A stretch of DNA of 64,000 bases from Candidatus Saccharimonadota bacterium (GCA_009783235.1 WRHN01000001.1:148046-212045), one strand, 5' to 3'. Shown: positions 52,861 through 62,431, numbered from the stretch's first letter. Translations and numbers: made by a program. The notes: generated by a model from the letters alone, not told the origin.

Positions 52861-53947
52861 AGAAATTCAACGGCGAGTGCCTGGCGCCGATTTTCTCTTT
52901 GTGTGCGATAAAAATTTTGCCGGTCAGGCCAGAACGCTTTTTAGCAATACTGATACAGAAGTAAAAACTATCTCAGCGGGCAAGTTAAGGCGATACGCCA
53001 ATCTTAAGTGGTACACTCATCTTGCACCATATCACATTTGGCATACTCACTTAGCGAACCTAGTCGACCTATTTAAAACAGGTACCGGCTTTTGCCAGTC
53101 CATGTTGCTAATGAGTAAATTTAAACCTGATGTAGTGTTTGTAAAAGGAGGCTATGTTAGCTTGCCGCTAGGTTTAGTCGCGGCGTACAAGCGCATTCCC
53201 ATTGTCATTCATGACAGTGATACAACACCAGGTTTAACCAATAGAATCTTGGCCAAACACGCTAGCTTGATTGGCACTGGTTCTCCGATTGAAAATTACC
53301 CCAGCTATCCCGCGGACAAAACCAAGTTTGTCGGTATTCCCGTAGACGATAATTTATTCACCGCTCTTAGCGAGTCCGAGATAAAAAAAGTGCGAGCGTG
53401 TTTCGGTTTTACCAATGAGCTGCCTTTCGTGGTAGTAACTGGCGGCGGCGGCGGCTCCAAAGTGTTTAATGAATTAACGGTTAAAACTCAATCTATTCTG
53501 GCAAAAAACAAGATACAAGTTTTGTTGTTGAGCGGCAAGGCTTATAGCGTACCAAAAAATCTCGAAGATAAATTTTTTCGCGTCGAAGAATTTTCCAATG
53601 AACTCAGCGACATCTTTCGCGCCGCCGACGTTGTAGTAACTCGGGCGGGAGCATCCAGTTTGTCAGAATTGGCAGCAGCAAGAAAAGCGATAATTTTAAT
53701 TCCGCATCCGCACTTAGCGAACAACCATCAAGAGAAAAACGCCAAGGTTTATCAAGGTCTGGATGCCGCGGTTGTGTTAAAACAGGGTAGTTTAACGTCA
53801 GATAAATTTGCAAATGAAATCACGAATTTGGCTAAAAACCCTAAACGTCAAAGAACGCTGGGCCAAGCGCTAGGCGCTTTTGCAAAGCCCAACGCGCTCT
53901 CTGATATGGTTGAAATGATCCTAAAAGTGTCTGGAAAGAGACGATGA
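52796..53947 (+). CDS. murG: UDP-GlcNAc:lipid I N-acetylglucosaminyltransferase MurG
   Basis: This 383-aa GT-B enzyme makes lipid II. It begins MKILAVGGGSGGHVTPVAAIAKEI, and has DVVFVKGGYVSLPLGLVAA, VVVTGGGGGSKVFNE and the donor site VVTRAGASSLSELAA. AAAGGAGG precedes ATG 52796 although this lies inside ftsW. It overlaps ftsQ by 4 nt. Confidence 0.95.
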   Translation: MKILAVGGGSGGHVTPVAAIAKEIQRRVPGADFLFVCDKNFAGQARTLFSNTDTEVKTISAGKLRRYANLKWYTHLAPYHIWHTHLANLVDLFKTGTGFCQSMLLMSKFKPDVVFVKGGYVSLPLGLVAAYKRIPIVIHDSDTTPGLTNRILAKHASLIGTGSPIENYPSYPADKTKFVGIPVDDNLFTALSESEIKKVRACFGFTNELPFVVVTGGGGGSKVFNELTVKTQSILAKNKIQVLLLSGKAYSVPKNLEDKFFRVEEFSNELSDIFRAADVVVTRAGASSLSELAAARKAIILIPHPHLANNHQEKNAKVYQGLDAAVVLKQGSLTSDKFANEITNLAKNPKRQRTLGQALGAFAKPNALSDMVEMILKVSGKRR

Positions 53948-54831
53948 AGAAAAAATCCCAGCGTAAGCGTCTAGCGTCAGAACAGCCGGTGCGGCGGCGT
54001 TTGTATGTTAGCGATCAAGTTAAACCGCAGGCTTATTCGCGCGCCCGGACAATATCAAACGTGTCCAAAGCCCGCAAGTTTCGCTCGGATCGTGATAAGG
54101 AGTTAGAAAAAGAGAAGCGAGTGCATCGCTCGCGTATGTTCTTTGCGTATTGTTTGGTTGCGTCTTTAGCCACCACACTGGTTTTGACACAAATATATTT
54201 TGACGCCACTTACGTTAGTTTTAACGATGATACAGACGAAGTTATCAAACAGCCCGACTTTGATAAAATGACTGCTCTAACACGGGAATACTTGAGCCAG
54301 CACCCGTTTGAGAGAATTAGTTTTTTGATGAACAATGACGGATTTGAGCAATATTTGGTGAAGCAGATGCCAGAAATTAAAGAAGCCAAACTAAAAAAAG
54401 CCAACCTTTTTAGCAACTCTCTTTCGGTGAGTCTCCGCCGTCCGGAAGCTCGTTTCAAAAATCAATACGTTGATGCCCAGGGCATGATTTTTGAAAATAA
54501 TTTCTTTTCTCCGCCAGAGCTCGAAATTATTGACAATAGCGGGGCAGGAGATAGCTCCCTGCCGGGCAGTTTCTTGAGTTTTATTGGTCAGGTTGCATCT
54601 GGTTTAAGCGATGCGGGACTGGTTGCGCAGAAGGTAGTCATACCCCCGGGCGCTCTCAGGTATGTTGAACTTTATATAGACGGTGTGAGTTATCCGTTTA
54701 AGGCGCAAATTGATCGCGTTCCGGCTCGCCAGGTTGCCGATATTATTAGTATGAAAAAATATTTAGAAGGCAAGAATCTTATACCTAGCTACGTTGACGT
54801 GAGGGTAGAGGGTAGGGGGTATTGGCGTTAA
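53944..54831 (+). CDS. ftsQ: FtsQ/DivIB-like division protein
   Basis: This 295-aa protein has a basic cytoplasmic region (1-58), one membrane segment (about 60-80) and an extracellular part with a POTRA-like start and the end IPSYVDVRVEGRGYWR, typical of FtsQ/DivIB. It closes the dcw cluster here. Sequence is divergent, but topology and position agree. No ftsA or ftsZ follows. Confidence 0.82.
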   Translation: MKKKSQRKRLASEQPVRRRLYVSDQVKPQAYSRARTISNVSKARKFRSDRDKELEKEKRVHRSRMFFAYCLVASLATTLVLTQIYFDATYVSFNDDTDEVIKQPDFDKMTALTREYLSQHPFERISFLMNNDGFEQYLVKQMPEIKEAKLKKANLFSNSLSVSLRRPEARFKNQYVDAQGMIFENNFFSPPELEIIDNSGAGDSSLPGSFLSFIGQVASGLSDAGLVAQKVVIPPGALRYVELYIDGVSYPFKAQIDRVPARQVADIISMKKYLEGKNLIPSYVDVRVEGRGYWR

Positions 54832-55401
54832 ATGAAAAATATTATAAAATATCTTTAACAAAAATCAAGTGCGTGAAAAGCCTGTATGAAAAAATAGGGC
54901 AGAATAACATAAATTGTGGAAAAGTCAATGATATAAGATTTCGCACTCATTGTAGCCATAGGCCTTGGCGATGATGCTAAAAACTATGCAGGGGCTTTTA
55001 TCAAAAGTACAAAAACTCAAGAGCGTGTATTTTTGACAACTAATAAATCAGGACGCGCCAAAGGACTTGCACTCTTTGCTAGCAAACACGTGAGCTGTAA
55101 ATTTATCGGGCATAGCTTAGATGGTTGTAAGTTGCAACATGGTGATGGTGCTTGCCGAGCTTGCCAGGCCTAGTCTAGGTTTAGATCTCTAGTAATGTCG
55201 TGAAAGATATATTGTGCGACATACATAATATAACGAAAAGATGAACTCACATACCTTTCCGTATATAAATTTCATCATGTATATTTCCGATATTTTAGAT
55301 ATTAAGATTTTCCCCTCCCGCGCAACGTGCGCATCATTGTTTTGAATAAACGCCGTATTTATTTTGACTATTAACTTGTCTTGCGCTACAATTAAACTAC
55401 T
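54832..55401 (+). other. 570-bp gene-poor gap
   Basis: The gap between ftsQ and the next gene is AT-rich with no convincing intact gene. It contains one stop-to-stop frame (54937-55173, listed separately). From 55174 to 55360 I see only AT-rich sequence with a GCGCAACGTGCGC palindrome at about 55319-55331. The -10 box TACAAT near 55386-55391 belongs to the following gene. Confidence 0.6.
54937..55173 (+). pseudogene. Start-less ORF remnant with Cys/His-rich end
   Basis: From TAA 54934-54936 to TAG 55171-55173 a frame of 78 codons stays open without an ATG, GTG or TTG start near its beginning. It encodes LIVAIGLGDDAKNYAGAF, then VFLTTNKSGRAKGLALFASKHV and a Cys/His-rich end, CKFIGHSLDGCKLQHGDGAC followed by RACQA. 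The composition looks like real protein, and the end could bind zinc. It may be the remains of a gene or use an unusual ATT start (54949). I do not recognise it. Confidence 0.35.
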
Positions 55402-55836
55402 ATGCATGCTGGAATTAAATCTCATCAGAAATACGTTCAGAAGCAATACAACGTGTTGCTCAAGGCTCGCCTGGCGCATAAAAAAACTTCTGCAACCACA
55501 GAAAAAAGATTACGAGACCTAACGGACTATCATAAACAAATGGTGGAGAACTTTCAACATGAAAGGTCAATCCACCTCAGGGTAACATTGTTTTTTGCGG
55601 CTTTGACCTTGATCGTAGTTATTGGCACGGGGACGCTAATGGGCGTGCTTCAACTGGGGTGGAGTTGGCAAGAGGGAATTACTCCCCCGCTGCTGTTTAC
55701 CGTTGGCACGCTGGCTTTAGATTTAATATTAGTGGTTCTTACCCTGGCTTACATTCGCCATTATTATCGATTAGAAAATGGCGTTCAGGGTTTGTACGAA
55801 CTGACTAAAAAATTATACGAGCTCAACTTGCGTTAG
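55402..55836 (+). CDS. Small two-helix membrane protein
   Basis: This 144-aa protein has a basic helical N-terminus (1-55) with KTSATTEKRLRDLTDYHKQMVENF and two membrane segments (about 59-80 and 92-117), then a short tail. TACAAT precedes the ATG by about 9 nt, so it may be leaderless. It converges with the VirD4-like gene. No family recognised. Confidence 0.65.
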   Translation: MHAGIKSHQKYVQKQYNVLLKARLAHKKTSATTEKRLRDLTDYHKQMVENFQHERSIHLRVTLFFAALTLIVVIGTGTLMGVLQLGWSWQEGITPPLLFTVGTLALDLILVVLTLAYIRHYYRLENGVQGLYELTKKLYELNLR

Positions 55837-55933
55837 TCTAGATTGAATTGCGCAAATTTGCTGTAGCAATTAAATTAAGCACCATGAAAACGAAGACAGC
55901 TAAAGTCGTTGTCAGTCTGGTCATATAGCAGTA

Positions 55934-58648
55934 TTAATGACCTATTTGCAGCTCGGACGGATCTGAGGCCTTTGATTTTTTATTCACTGGCTGCTGCGTC
56001 TTGCGCGTATCGGCTTGTTTCGTTTGCTGTGATGGGGGCCCGACAGGCTTGCTGCCGTTTTTGGCTTTGTTGCGATTATTAGAACGCTGACGTTTCGATT
56101 GAACCTCTTTTTTCTCTGGACTTCCCTGTTGTTTACCAACCACACTGCCGACTTTATTCAAAATTAACCCGCCAATATTTTTCGGCAGGACTGTTTGACT
56201 GCCGGTTTTTCCACTAGGGCTAACATTTTTATTAGTAGAGACTGGTGGAGTCGAGACTGGGTTCGGCGTGCCTAGCGTAACGTATTTAACCTCTTCGTCC
56301 GCCCGCTCGGATTTACGAATAGCGCGACGCTGTGTTTTAGAGTGAAGCTCTAACGGAATGTCAATTTTTTCGGCAATTTCTTGCTCAACCACCAGGCGTG
56401 GTTTTGAATAATTGTCGCGCGTGTGCTCTGTTATGGCGTCTATGTGACTATCTTGGCGTGGCGGCAAAGCTAGAGTTACACCGCTAAACGGCTGAGTTTT
56501 TTCACCGTCAATAATCATGTTCACCACAAAATGGCGGTTGTTCATAGAGATGATGTCGGGCGGTTCAAACTGCGGCTCAAATTGTTTAGAAATTTTAGTA
56601 GCGTCATCTGCTGACACACGAAAAGACAGCAGCGTACCGACGTTGCCAAAAACGCTCTCACGCACCGTGTCGCTCATTTGCGAAATATATTGGTTAGCCA
56701 CCGTCAGGCACAGTCCGTACTTGCGAGCTTCTGATAATATCACCGCGAAAGAGTCAGTGGCAAAGTTTTGAAATTCGTCAACGTAAAGATAAAAAGGCCG
56801 GCGATCATCAACGTTCGGGATGTCCGAACGGCTCATCGCTGCTAACTGGATCTTAGTAACAAAGAACGAACCCAAAATTCCCGCGTTGTCTTCACCAATC
56901 AACCCTTTGGATAAATTCACCACTAGAATTTTCCCGGCATCCATAATTTCACGAATGTTAAATGAAGATTTGGGCTGCCCTATGATATTGCGGATGGTTG
57001 AGTTAGCCGTAAACGCGCCGATTTTATTTAGCACTGGGCCGATAGCATCAGCCTGGTTTTTCTCGCCCCAGCCCGACCATTCAACGCGCCAAAATTGCAA
57101 AACCACAATATCTTTAACATGGCGCAACACTTTTTCGCGGAATTTTTTATCGGTTAGCATTCGCGTAATATCGAGCATTGTAGTTTCTGGATATTCTAAA
57201 AGTGCTAAAATCGTGTAGCGTAACAGGTTCTCTAGGCGCGGCCCCCATGAGTCGCCAAACATACGTTTGAGTACGCCGATGATTTCTGAACAAGTGTTAT
57301 TTTTGAAACTCGGGTCGATGAGCTCCATAGGGTTGAAGGCCAGCGGAAACTCGGTATCAGAAGCGTTAAAATAAATAACATCTTTAATACGATGCGGCGG
57401 AATGAAGTGCAGGTTGTTGATTGCGTAGTCGCCGTGTGGGTCGATAATGGCGTAGCCTTCGGCGTGGAAAATATCCGAAAGGCTGAGCAGCTCCAAGAGG
57501 CCGGATTTACCAGTGCCAGTCTGACCTATCACGTAAATGTGGCGATTGCGGTCGCGTCGTCGAATGCCAAACTGTTGATCCATGCCGCGAAAATTAGTGA
57601 TGCCAAAAGCAGAAATTAATTTATCATCGTCAGTACCGTTTAAGATAGGCAGTGCCGATGGCGGTTCGGCCACTTTTGAGCTAGCCCAAACCACATTTGG
57701 CGTTTCCACGTTGGTGTGCGGCAAGTGATAAACCGAAGCCAGCTCTTCTGAATTTAGAATAAAACCGTTTTGCAAAAAAGCGCGGGCGCGGTAATTTTGC
57801 AGCCCGTCAGCGCCGTAACGAATTTGCGACAGTTTAAATCCATTCAAATTAGTTGAGTTGAATTGTTTAAAAGCGCCCGCAACTGCTTGGATTTGCAGTT
57901 TAGCACTGGTTTGGTCGGGGCCAATATAGGCAACGCGAATCGCTACGCGATAGCCGAGCTTGGTCGACTTTTTTTCAATTTCTGACACTCGGGTTTTATC
58001 GCGTTCTGAAATTTCAATTTTTTCATTGGGATCCAAAGGCTTAGCAAGAATGGTCGCTAACTGTGCCCAATTGGTGCCACCGCCCATGAAGCCGCCAGTG
58101 CCCTTTATGGAATCAACAACGTGCGCCGCGCCCACGTGCCACGAATCGTTGATAGGTCGCGCTAAAATCTGAATCCAAATTTCCTCATCGCTATTGTGCA
58201 GCTTGGATAAAGTAGCGGTGATGCCCGCCAGCGGATCCACCTCAAAACTTTGAAATGTTTTGATTGGCAGATACTCGTCGTCCGACAGAGTGAGGTCGGC
58301 CGTTGCTACGGTCTCCGCTCCTACCAGACGTGCCGCGTAATCTTCGTTAGCCTCGTGAATTTGCACCGAGGGATATTGAGCGTAAATCTGCCCTTCTATG
58401 AAATTCCGCAGAGATTCTGGCACCCAGACATAGAAACGAATCAATTTTTTGACGCTGGCGATTTCAAAACTGACATGTTCCTGCACGCCACTGTTCAGCT
58501 TCAGCTCTTTGGCGTCCCTTAAAATACCGTGAATGGCGGCAAACATCTGCTCTGCGGCTAATTCCTTTTTGTCGTTATTTTTCGGTATTTCCAGGACTAG
58601 CAATTTGGCAGGAATATTGATTTGTGATTTACGTGAAAATAATCCCAT
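55934..58648 (-). CDS. VirD4/TraG-like conjugative-type ATPase
   Basis: This 904-aa protein has Walker A GQTGTGKSGLLELL near residue 370 and Walker B YLYVDEFQNFA near 615, and segments (EARKYGLCLTVANQYISQM) typical of the DUF87/TraG_D group. Such proteins couple substrates to type IV secretion or related machines. Residues 1-330 form a soluble region with no membrane segment. The last 150 residues are basic and low-complexity (Q, K, P, S). No other secretion gene lies nearby, so its partner is unknown. It is common in CPR genomes. Confidence 0.85.
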   Translation of the reverse strand: MGLFSRKSQINIPAKLLVLEIPKNNDKKELAAEQMFAAIHGILRDAKELKLNSGVQEHVSFEIASVKKLIRFYVWVPESLRNFIEGQIYAQYPSVQIHEANEDYAARLVGAETVATADLTLSDDEYLPIKTFQSFEVDPLAGITATLSKLHNSDEEIWIQILARPINDSWHVGAAHVVDSIKGTGGFMGGGTNWAQLATILAKPLDPNEKIEISERDKTRVSEIEKKSTKLGYRVAIRVAYIGPDQTSAKLQIQAVAGAFKQFNSTNLNGFKLSQIRYGADGLQNYRARAFLQNGFILNSEELASVYHLPHTNVETPNVVWASSKVAEPPSALPILNGTDDDKLISAFGITNFRGMDQQFGIRRRDRNRHIYVIGQTGTGKSGLLELLSLSDIFHAEGYAIIDPHGDYAINNLHFIPPHRIKDVIYFNASDTEFPLAFNPMELIDPSFKNNTCSEIIGVLKRMFGDSWGPRLENLLRYTILALLEYPETTMLDITRMLTDKKFREKVLRHVKDIVVLQFWRVEWSGWGEKNQADAIGPVLNKIGAFTANSTIRNIIGQPKSSFNIREIMDAGKILVVNLSKGLIGEDNAGILGSFFVTKIQLAAMSRSDIPNVDDRRPFYLYVDEFQNFATDSFAVILSEARKYGLCLTVANQYISQMSDTVRESVFGNVGTLLSFRVSADDATKISKQFEPQFEPPDIISMNNRHFVVNMIIDGEKTQPFSGVTLALPPRQDSHIDAITEHTRDNYSKPRLVVEQEIAEKIDIPLELHSKTQRRAIRKSERADEEVKYVTLGTPNPVSTPPVSTNKNVSPSGKTGSQTVLPKNIGGLILNKVGSVVGKQQGSPEKKEVQSKRQRSNNRNKAKNGSKPVGPPSQQTKQADTRKTQQPVNKKSKASDPSELQIGH

Positions 58649-58762
58649 TTTTATTCTTTCATTATAGCATGACGAAGAGGCGGTTATGTCTCAATATACT
58701 ACTTCAACATTATACCACAAACACGTTAAAAACGCAATAGCAGAAATCCCCTTTCGCCAAAA

Positions 58763-58787
58763 AAGGCCCTCCGCCTAGGAAGACCTT
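58763..58787 (-). terminator. Terminator after the DUF11/PKD surface protein
   Basis: On the minus strand AAGGTCTTCC pairs with GGAGGGCCTT (10 bp with G-U pairs, loop TAGGC), followed by TTTT. It lies about 22 nt after the stop of the surface protein gene. Confidence 0.85.
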
Positions 58788-58808
58788 TTCTGCGCGTGAG
58801 GCTCAGAG

Positions 58809-60608
58809 TTACAAGTTGTTACGCTTGCGACTTGTAGCGACGCTAGCTAAACCATAAGCTAAAACGCCGCCACCCAAGATACTGCCAATCGCTAGACCGG
58901 TGCCAGTTTCAGCAATAACTTCTGGCTCTTCTGGTGCGACGGGCGGAGGAGTTACCTCGCTCGTCACGTTGATGCTGACCTGACAGTCTGCGCTGCCAAT
59001 GTACTCGCTGTTTTTGTCGCTAACTTTAAATTGTACTTTAGCAGTAGCAACGTGCGTACCGACTTTGTCGTATTTGTGGTCAATTACGTTTTTGTCCGTA
59101 GCGTCAAGTTTTTGACCATCACCGTAATTAAAGCTGTAGCTGATAGGTGTAACTTTGACAGTTTCACCGTCTTTCAAGCCGTCAGTAAACTTTGGTGTTA
59201 CGGTGAATTTCACAGTCTCACCTGGTTTAATCGACTTCTTGTCAGCTTCGAGCACTTTACAGGTAAAGACAGGATCTTTGTCCTGGCTCTTACACTCAGG
59301 ACCCTGAATTGTTACCTTGGCGGGGTCTTCGTTATAGTAGCGGTCACCTTCGGCAGTTACACTCACTCGCGCAATATTGGTTAGGGTATTTAACTTACCA
59401 CAGTCCAATTTCACGTCGGCGTTAACTTTAGCACTAAACATTACCACATAGCTGCGCTTACCTTCACCGCTGACTGGCGCAAAACCAGCATCGTTGATAG
59501 AAGCGTTAATACCATTCTCAGTAATGGTGTCACCGCCAGTCCAATCAACAAATTGACCGTTAGTCTTAGCGTTAGCAACTTGCGTGGTGCCTTTGACATA
59601 GCTCATGCCTTCTGGCAAAATGTCACGAATGGTAACGTTGATTTGGTCGGTTGTACCCTTGTTGGCGTAAGTGATTCTATAATCAACTACGTCGCCAGGT
59701 TTAACACTGATTGATTCTTTCCAGTCGTCTTTGCCGTGTTGCGAGACCTCTTTATTGATGCCGATAGCCACAACTTCTTGGAATTGCGGAATCACATCAA
59801 AGAAAATCCAACCGCTGTATTGGTAACAGCCCGGGATACTGTCAGTAAATTGCAAAGTGTTCGCATTATAGTTAGAATAACCAATTTGCGCACCTGGGGC
59901 CGCAAACATATTATCAGTTAACTTAGCGTAACCATTGCCAGATTTACCCTTAGTATACTTGCCGAAGTTGGTTGAATTATTTGTCCAGTTGTTGACATAT
60001 TCAACAGAACCTGGAACATAAGCTAGATTAAATTTCTTACCGTTGCCAGAAACGAACTTAGCCTCGTCATAGACTTGGTTGGTGTTCGAACCCTGGATAT
60101 AAGCGGTAATAGTTTTTTCTAGTTGAGCTGACTCATCAGCCATGTTAACCTTAGCTACCACATTGTTCGCCAAAACTTCCATACCCTTAGGGTTGTTGTT
60201 GTGAACAAACATGCGTACGCGATAGGTTTTGCCTTCCTGCACGACCTGAGGGTCGGTGTAGTTAGGCTCAGCTGAGCGCCATCCGTTATACTCATCATTA
60301 GTGGTTGTACCCTTTTCCTTGACGTTCAAGAACTGGGTTTCATCGCCGATCCAAGTAGTAATCTTGCTGGCGTGATTTTTATTATACTCGGCAATAATCT
60401 TATCAACATTTGCCTCGTCTTTGATACTGTTAAGCACTGCTTTATTTCCCAAAGCACCATTATTAATTTGGTCTAAGGTATAAGTAGTGCGAGCGGGGCC
60501 CCAAGCGCTTAGCGCTACAGCCCCGGCAATGACAATGCCGCCAACGGCCGCCATCGCAATCAAAGCTTTGTAATTAAGCTTTGACCAAAGAGTCTTGACT
60601 TTTTCCAT
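58809..60608 (-). CDS. Surface protein with DUF11 and PKD domains and a C-terminal anchor
   Basis: This 599-aa protein has an N-terminal membrane segment (about 14-34), a long extracellular region, a DUF11 repeat (VVDYRITYANKGTTDQINVTIRDILPEGMSYV, about 300-345), a PKD domain (SFNYGDGQKLDATDKNVIDHKYDKVGTHVATAKV, about 490-530), and a C-terminal anchor: AETG, a hydrophobic stretch, then TSRKRNNL. IAETG resembles the LAxTG motif of class E sortases. It is probably a cell-surface or host-contact protein. GAAAGGAGAGCGAG precedes the ATG. Confidence 0.87.
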   Translation of the reverse strand: MEKVKTLWSKLNYKALIAMAAVGGIVIAGAVALSAWGPARTTYTLDQINNGALGNKAVLNSIKDEANVDKIIAEYNKNHASKITTWIGDETQFLNVKEKGTTTNDEYNGWRSAEPNYTDPQVVQEGKTYRVRMFVHNNNPKGMEVLANNVVAKVNMADESAQLEKTITAYIQGSNTNQVYDEAKFVSGNGKKFNLAYVPGSVEYVNNWTNNSTNFGKYTKGKSGNGYAKLTDNMFAAPGAQIGYSNYNANTLQFTDSIPGCYQYSGWIFFDVIPQFQEVVAIGINKEVSQHGKDDWKESISVKPGDVVDYRITYANKGTTDQINVTIRDILPEGMSYVKGTTQVANAKTNGQFVDWTGGDTITENGINASINDAGFAPVSGEGKRSYVVMFSAKVNADVKLDCGKLNTLTNIARVSVTAEGDRYYNEDPAKVTIQGPECKSQDKDPVFTCKVLEADKKSIKPGETVKFTVTPKFTDGLKDGETVKVTPISYSFNYGDGQKLDATDKNVIDHKYDKVGTHVATAKVQFKVSDKNSEYIGSADCQVSINVTSEVTPPPVAPEEPEVIAETGTGLAIGSILGGGVLAYGLASVATSRKRNNL

Positions 60609-60728
60609 CTCGCTCTCCTTTCTAATTCGTTAAATTTAAATTAAATATTAAAATTCAACCACCACCTCACACTGAATTGTTAATGAACGTCGCTCCACAA
60701 CAGATCAAATCATTACCGAGTAAAACTT

Positions 60729-60784
60729 GGGTGTCCGGAAGGGGAAAGTTATAGAGTAAAACACCCTACAATTTCCCCTTCCGG
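60729..60784 (-). promoter_or_regulatory. Long hairpin with overlapping inverted repeats in the surface-protein leader
   Basis: On the minus strand CCGGAAGGGGAAA (60784-60772) pairs with TTTCCCCTTCCGG (60747-60735), a perfect 13-bp stem. GGGTGT in its loop (60766-60761) can also pair with ACACCC (60734-60729) right after the stem, giving a pseudoknot or a switch between two folds. It lies about 120 nt before the surface-protein ATG. No T-run follows, so it is not a simple terminator. The surrounding gap 60609-60920 also has a TGCC-TTCG-GGCA hairpin (about 60824-60835) after the upstream gene. Confidence 0.6.
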
Positions 60785-60920
60785 TTATATAAAAAGTTTT
60801 TGTTTTAATACCTTTTTTAAAACCGTGCCCGAAGGCATAAACCGGTAAGGTATCTTATGACGAAGAAGTAACTTTTCTCCTCCGCTGAGCTATATTGCTC
60901 ATGTGAGCCGGCCGGCCCTT

Positions 60921-62288
60921 TTAGAAATCGCCAACGATTTCCCCATCAGTGACAGTCTGGTTACCGTTCGAAGACGAAGAACCAGTGCCACCACTATTAC
61001 CACCATCGCCACCTGGCTTAGTTCCTCCACCATTGGAATGATTGTTAGAATTATTCGCTGGGGGGGTCTCGGGCTTCGGCGCCGGATTTGGTTGCGGCGT
61101 CGTGTTTTGCGGCGGTGGGTTCGACGGTGTCGTAGGCCCAACAGGATCCGACTTTTGCTTGCCCTGGTCCTCCTGTTTCGAAGGTCGAGGCACCTTTGTC
61201 GGATTCTTATTTGGTGTCGACGGTGTCGTCGGTGTTGGCCCTGGCGGGTTCGGTGTTGGCGGCTGATTCCAGGCTGGCGGATTTGCCACTGCTGGTGGGG
61301 CCACCTCTGGTGCAGTTTCCCTCGGGAATTCAATTCTCTTATCTAAGAGGTTGAACCCTATCAAGACCCCCGCAGAACCATCCTTGGGGACAGTACGCAA
61401 CCATAGAGCGGGCAAAGATTCCAAATTTGGATTCTTTGCTGCTCTAGCGGTCGCGTACATGCCCTGTTCGGGCAGGTGCCAATTGACCGCTGTGCGGCTT
61501 GACACGCCCTCGGTATCCATCGCGTCGAGCAAGTAGACCAACGCCGTAGCGTAGATTCTATATTGCTCAGTTACGAAGACCACACGGTCTTTGCCATCGA
61601 CTACGGCGACGAACGAATCAACGCCCCTAGGCGTGGAAACGTACTCGCCGGCAACGTCGATGCGATATTCCATCCAGGTACTCCAGCCAACTGCTGAATC
61701 CGCCATCATGGCGTCAACAGCCTGCTTGGCTTCCACAATCCAAGTATTGTGCTGCAGTATTGCAGCACAACCAGGATTAGTGTTAGCTTCGTCGATTAGC
61801 CCTTGGACATAATCGTCAAAGGCTATGGGGTTGCGCAAGATCTCAATATAGAGCTCTTGACGCATCCCTGCATTGTCTTTGCTTATAAACGGGTATGTAA
61901 GCCCGTCTGTGAATCCCGTCAACTGACGCCTCTCAGCGTTGTTTGACGGTAACGACCTTGCCATCCATTCCCAGGTCGGCTCAAGGCCGTCCAGCGAATG
62001 AGCTTGAACGACATCGAGGTCGATTACTGGAACCCCAGTTTGCGCATCGAGGTTTGTGGCCTCGTCAGCGCCTACCAGGCCCTTGTCGCTGCTACAGCTT
62101 TTGAATACGAAAGCCAATAGCAGTATGATGGCGAGGGCGGTTAACACCCATGCCAACAAACGCGACAACGACGGTTTTGCTGTAGTAGTATCTTGTTGCG
62201 GCCTCGTCATAGTGGCCTCCTTCCCTTCTACGTGAGTAGATGTCTTCGGTGCCACTATTCGCGGCACACTTTGTGTCTTGTTGGACAT
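60921..62288 (-). CDS. Membrane-anchored surface protein with proline-rich tail
   Basis: This 455-aa protein has a cytoplasmic start, one membrane segment (about 50-70, LLAWVLTALAIILLLAFVF), a soluble domain (about 75-345, with DAMDTEGVSSRTAVNWHLPE) and a low-complexity Pro/Thr/Asn/Gly tail of about 110 residues. ATG 62288 follows AAAGGAGGACATC. A second ATG at 62210, also with AAGGAGG, could yield a shorter form. It is transcribed from a near-perfect promoter. I know no homologue; a host-facing role is inferred. Confidence 0.78.
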   Translation of the reverse strand: MSNKTQSVPRIVAPKTSTHVEGKEATMTRPQQDTTTAKPSLSRLLAWVLTALAIILLLAFVFKSCSSDKGLVGADEATNLDAQTGVPVIDLDVVQAHSLDGLEPTWEWMARSLPSNNAERRQLTGFTDGLTYPFISKDNAGMRQELYIEILRNPIAFDDYVQGLIDEANTNPGCAAILQHNTWIVEAKQAVDAMMADSAVGWSTWMEYRIDVAGEYVSTPRGVDSFVAVVDGKDRVVFVTEQYRIYATALVYLLDAMDTEGVSSRTAVNWHLPEQGMYATARAAKNPNLESLPALWLRTVPKDGSAGVLIGFNLLDKRIEFPRETAPEVAPPAVANPPAWNQPPTPNPPGPTPTTPSTPNKNPTKVPRPSKQEDQGKQKSDPVGPTTPSNPPPQNTTPQPNPAPKPETPPANNSNNHSNGGGTKPGGDGGNSGGTGSSSSNGNQTVTDGEIVGDF

Positions 62289-62431
62289 AATGATGTCCTC
62301 CTTTCCAAAATGGGCCGCGGGGTTGCGGTTCACATTTACTGCGTTTTGCGCAGTAATGATTTGATCTGATTGTAAAGTTGCTTCTACGAGATGCATTAGA
62401 GCTGATTACTCCCACACATCTGAATATCGCC

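Noticed and set aside
55189..55479. 96-codon ORF on the minus strand in the gap after ftsQ
   Set aside because: No SD or promoter at its start, and it overlaps the promoter and start of the 55402 gene.
60815..60912. tRNA-like string on the minus strand (TATAGCTCAGCGG)
   Set aside because: It resembles a D arm, but there is no acceptor stem, anticodon stem or TTCRA loop around it.
60903..61346. 147-codon arginine/tryptophan-rich ORF on the + strand
   Set aside because: It is antisense to the proline/glycine-rich coding tail of the surface protein; low-complexity DNA keeps several frames open.
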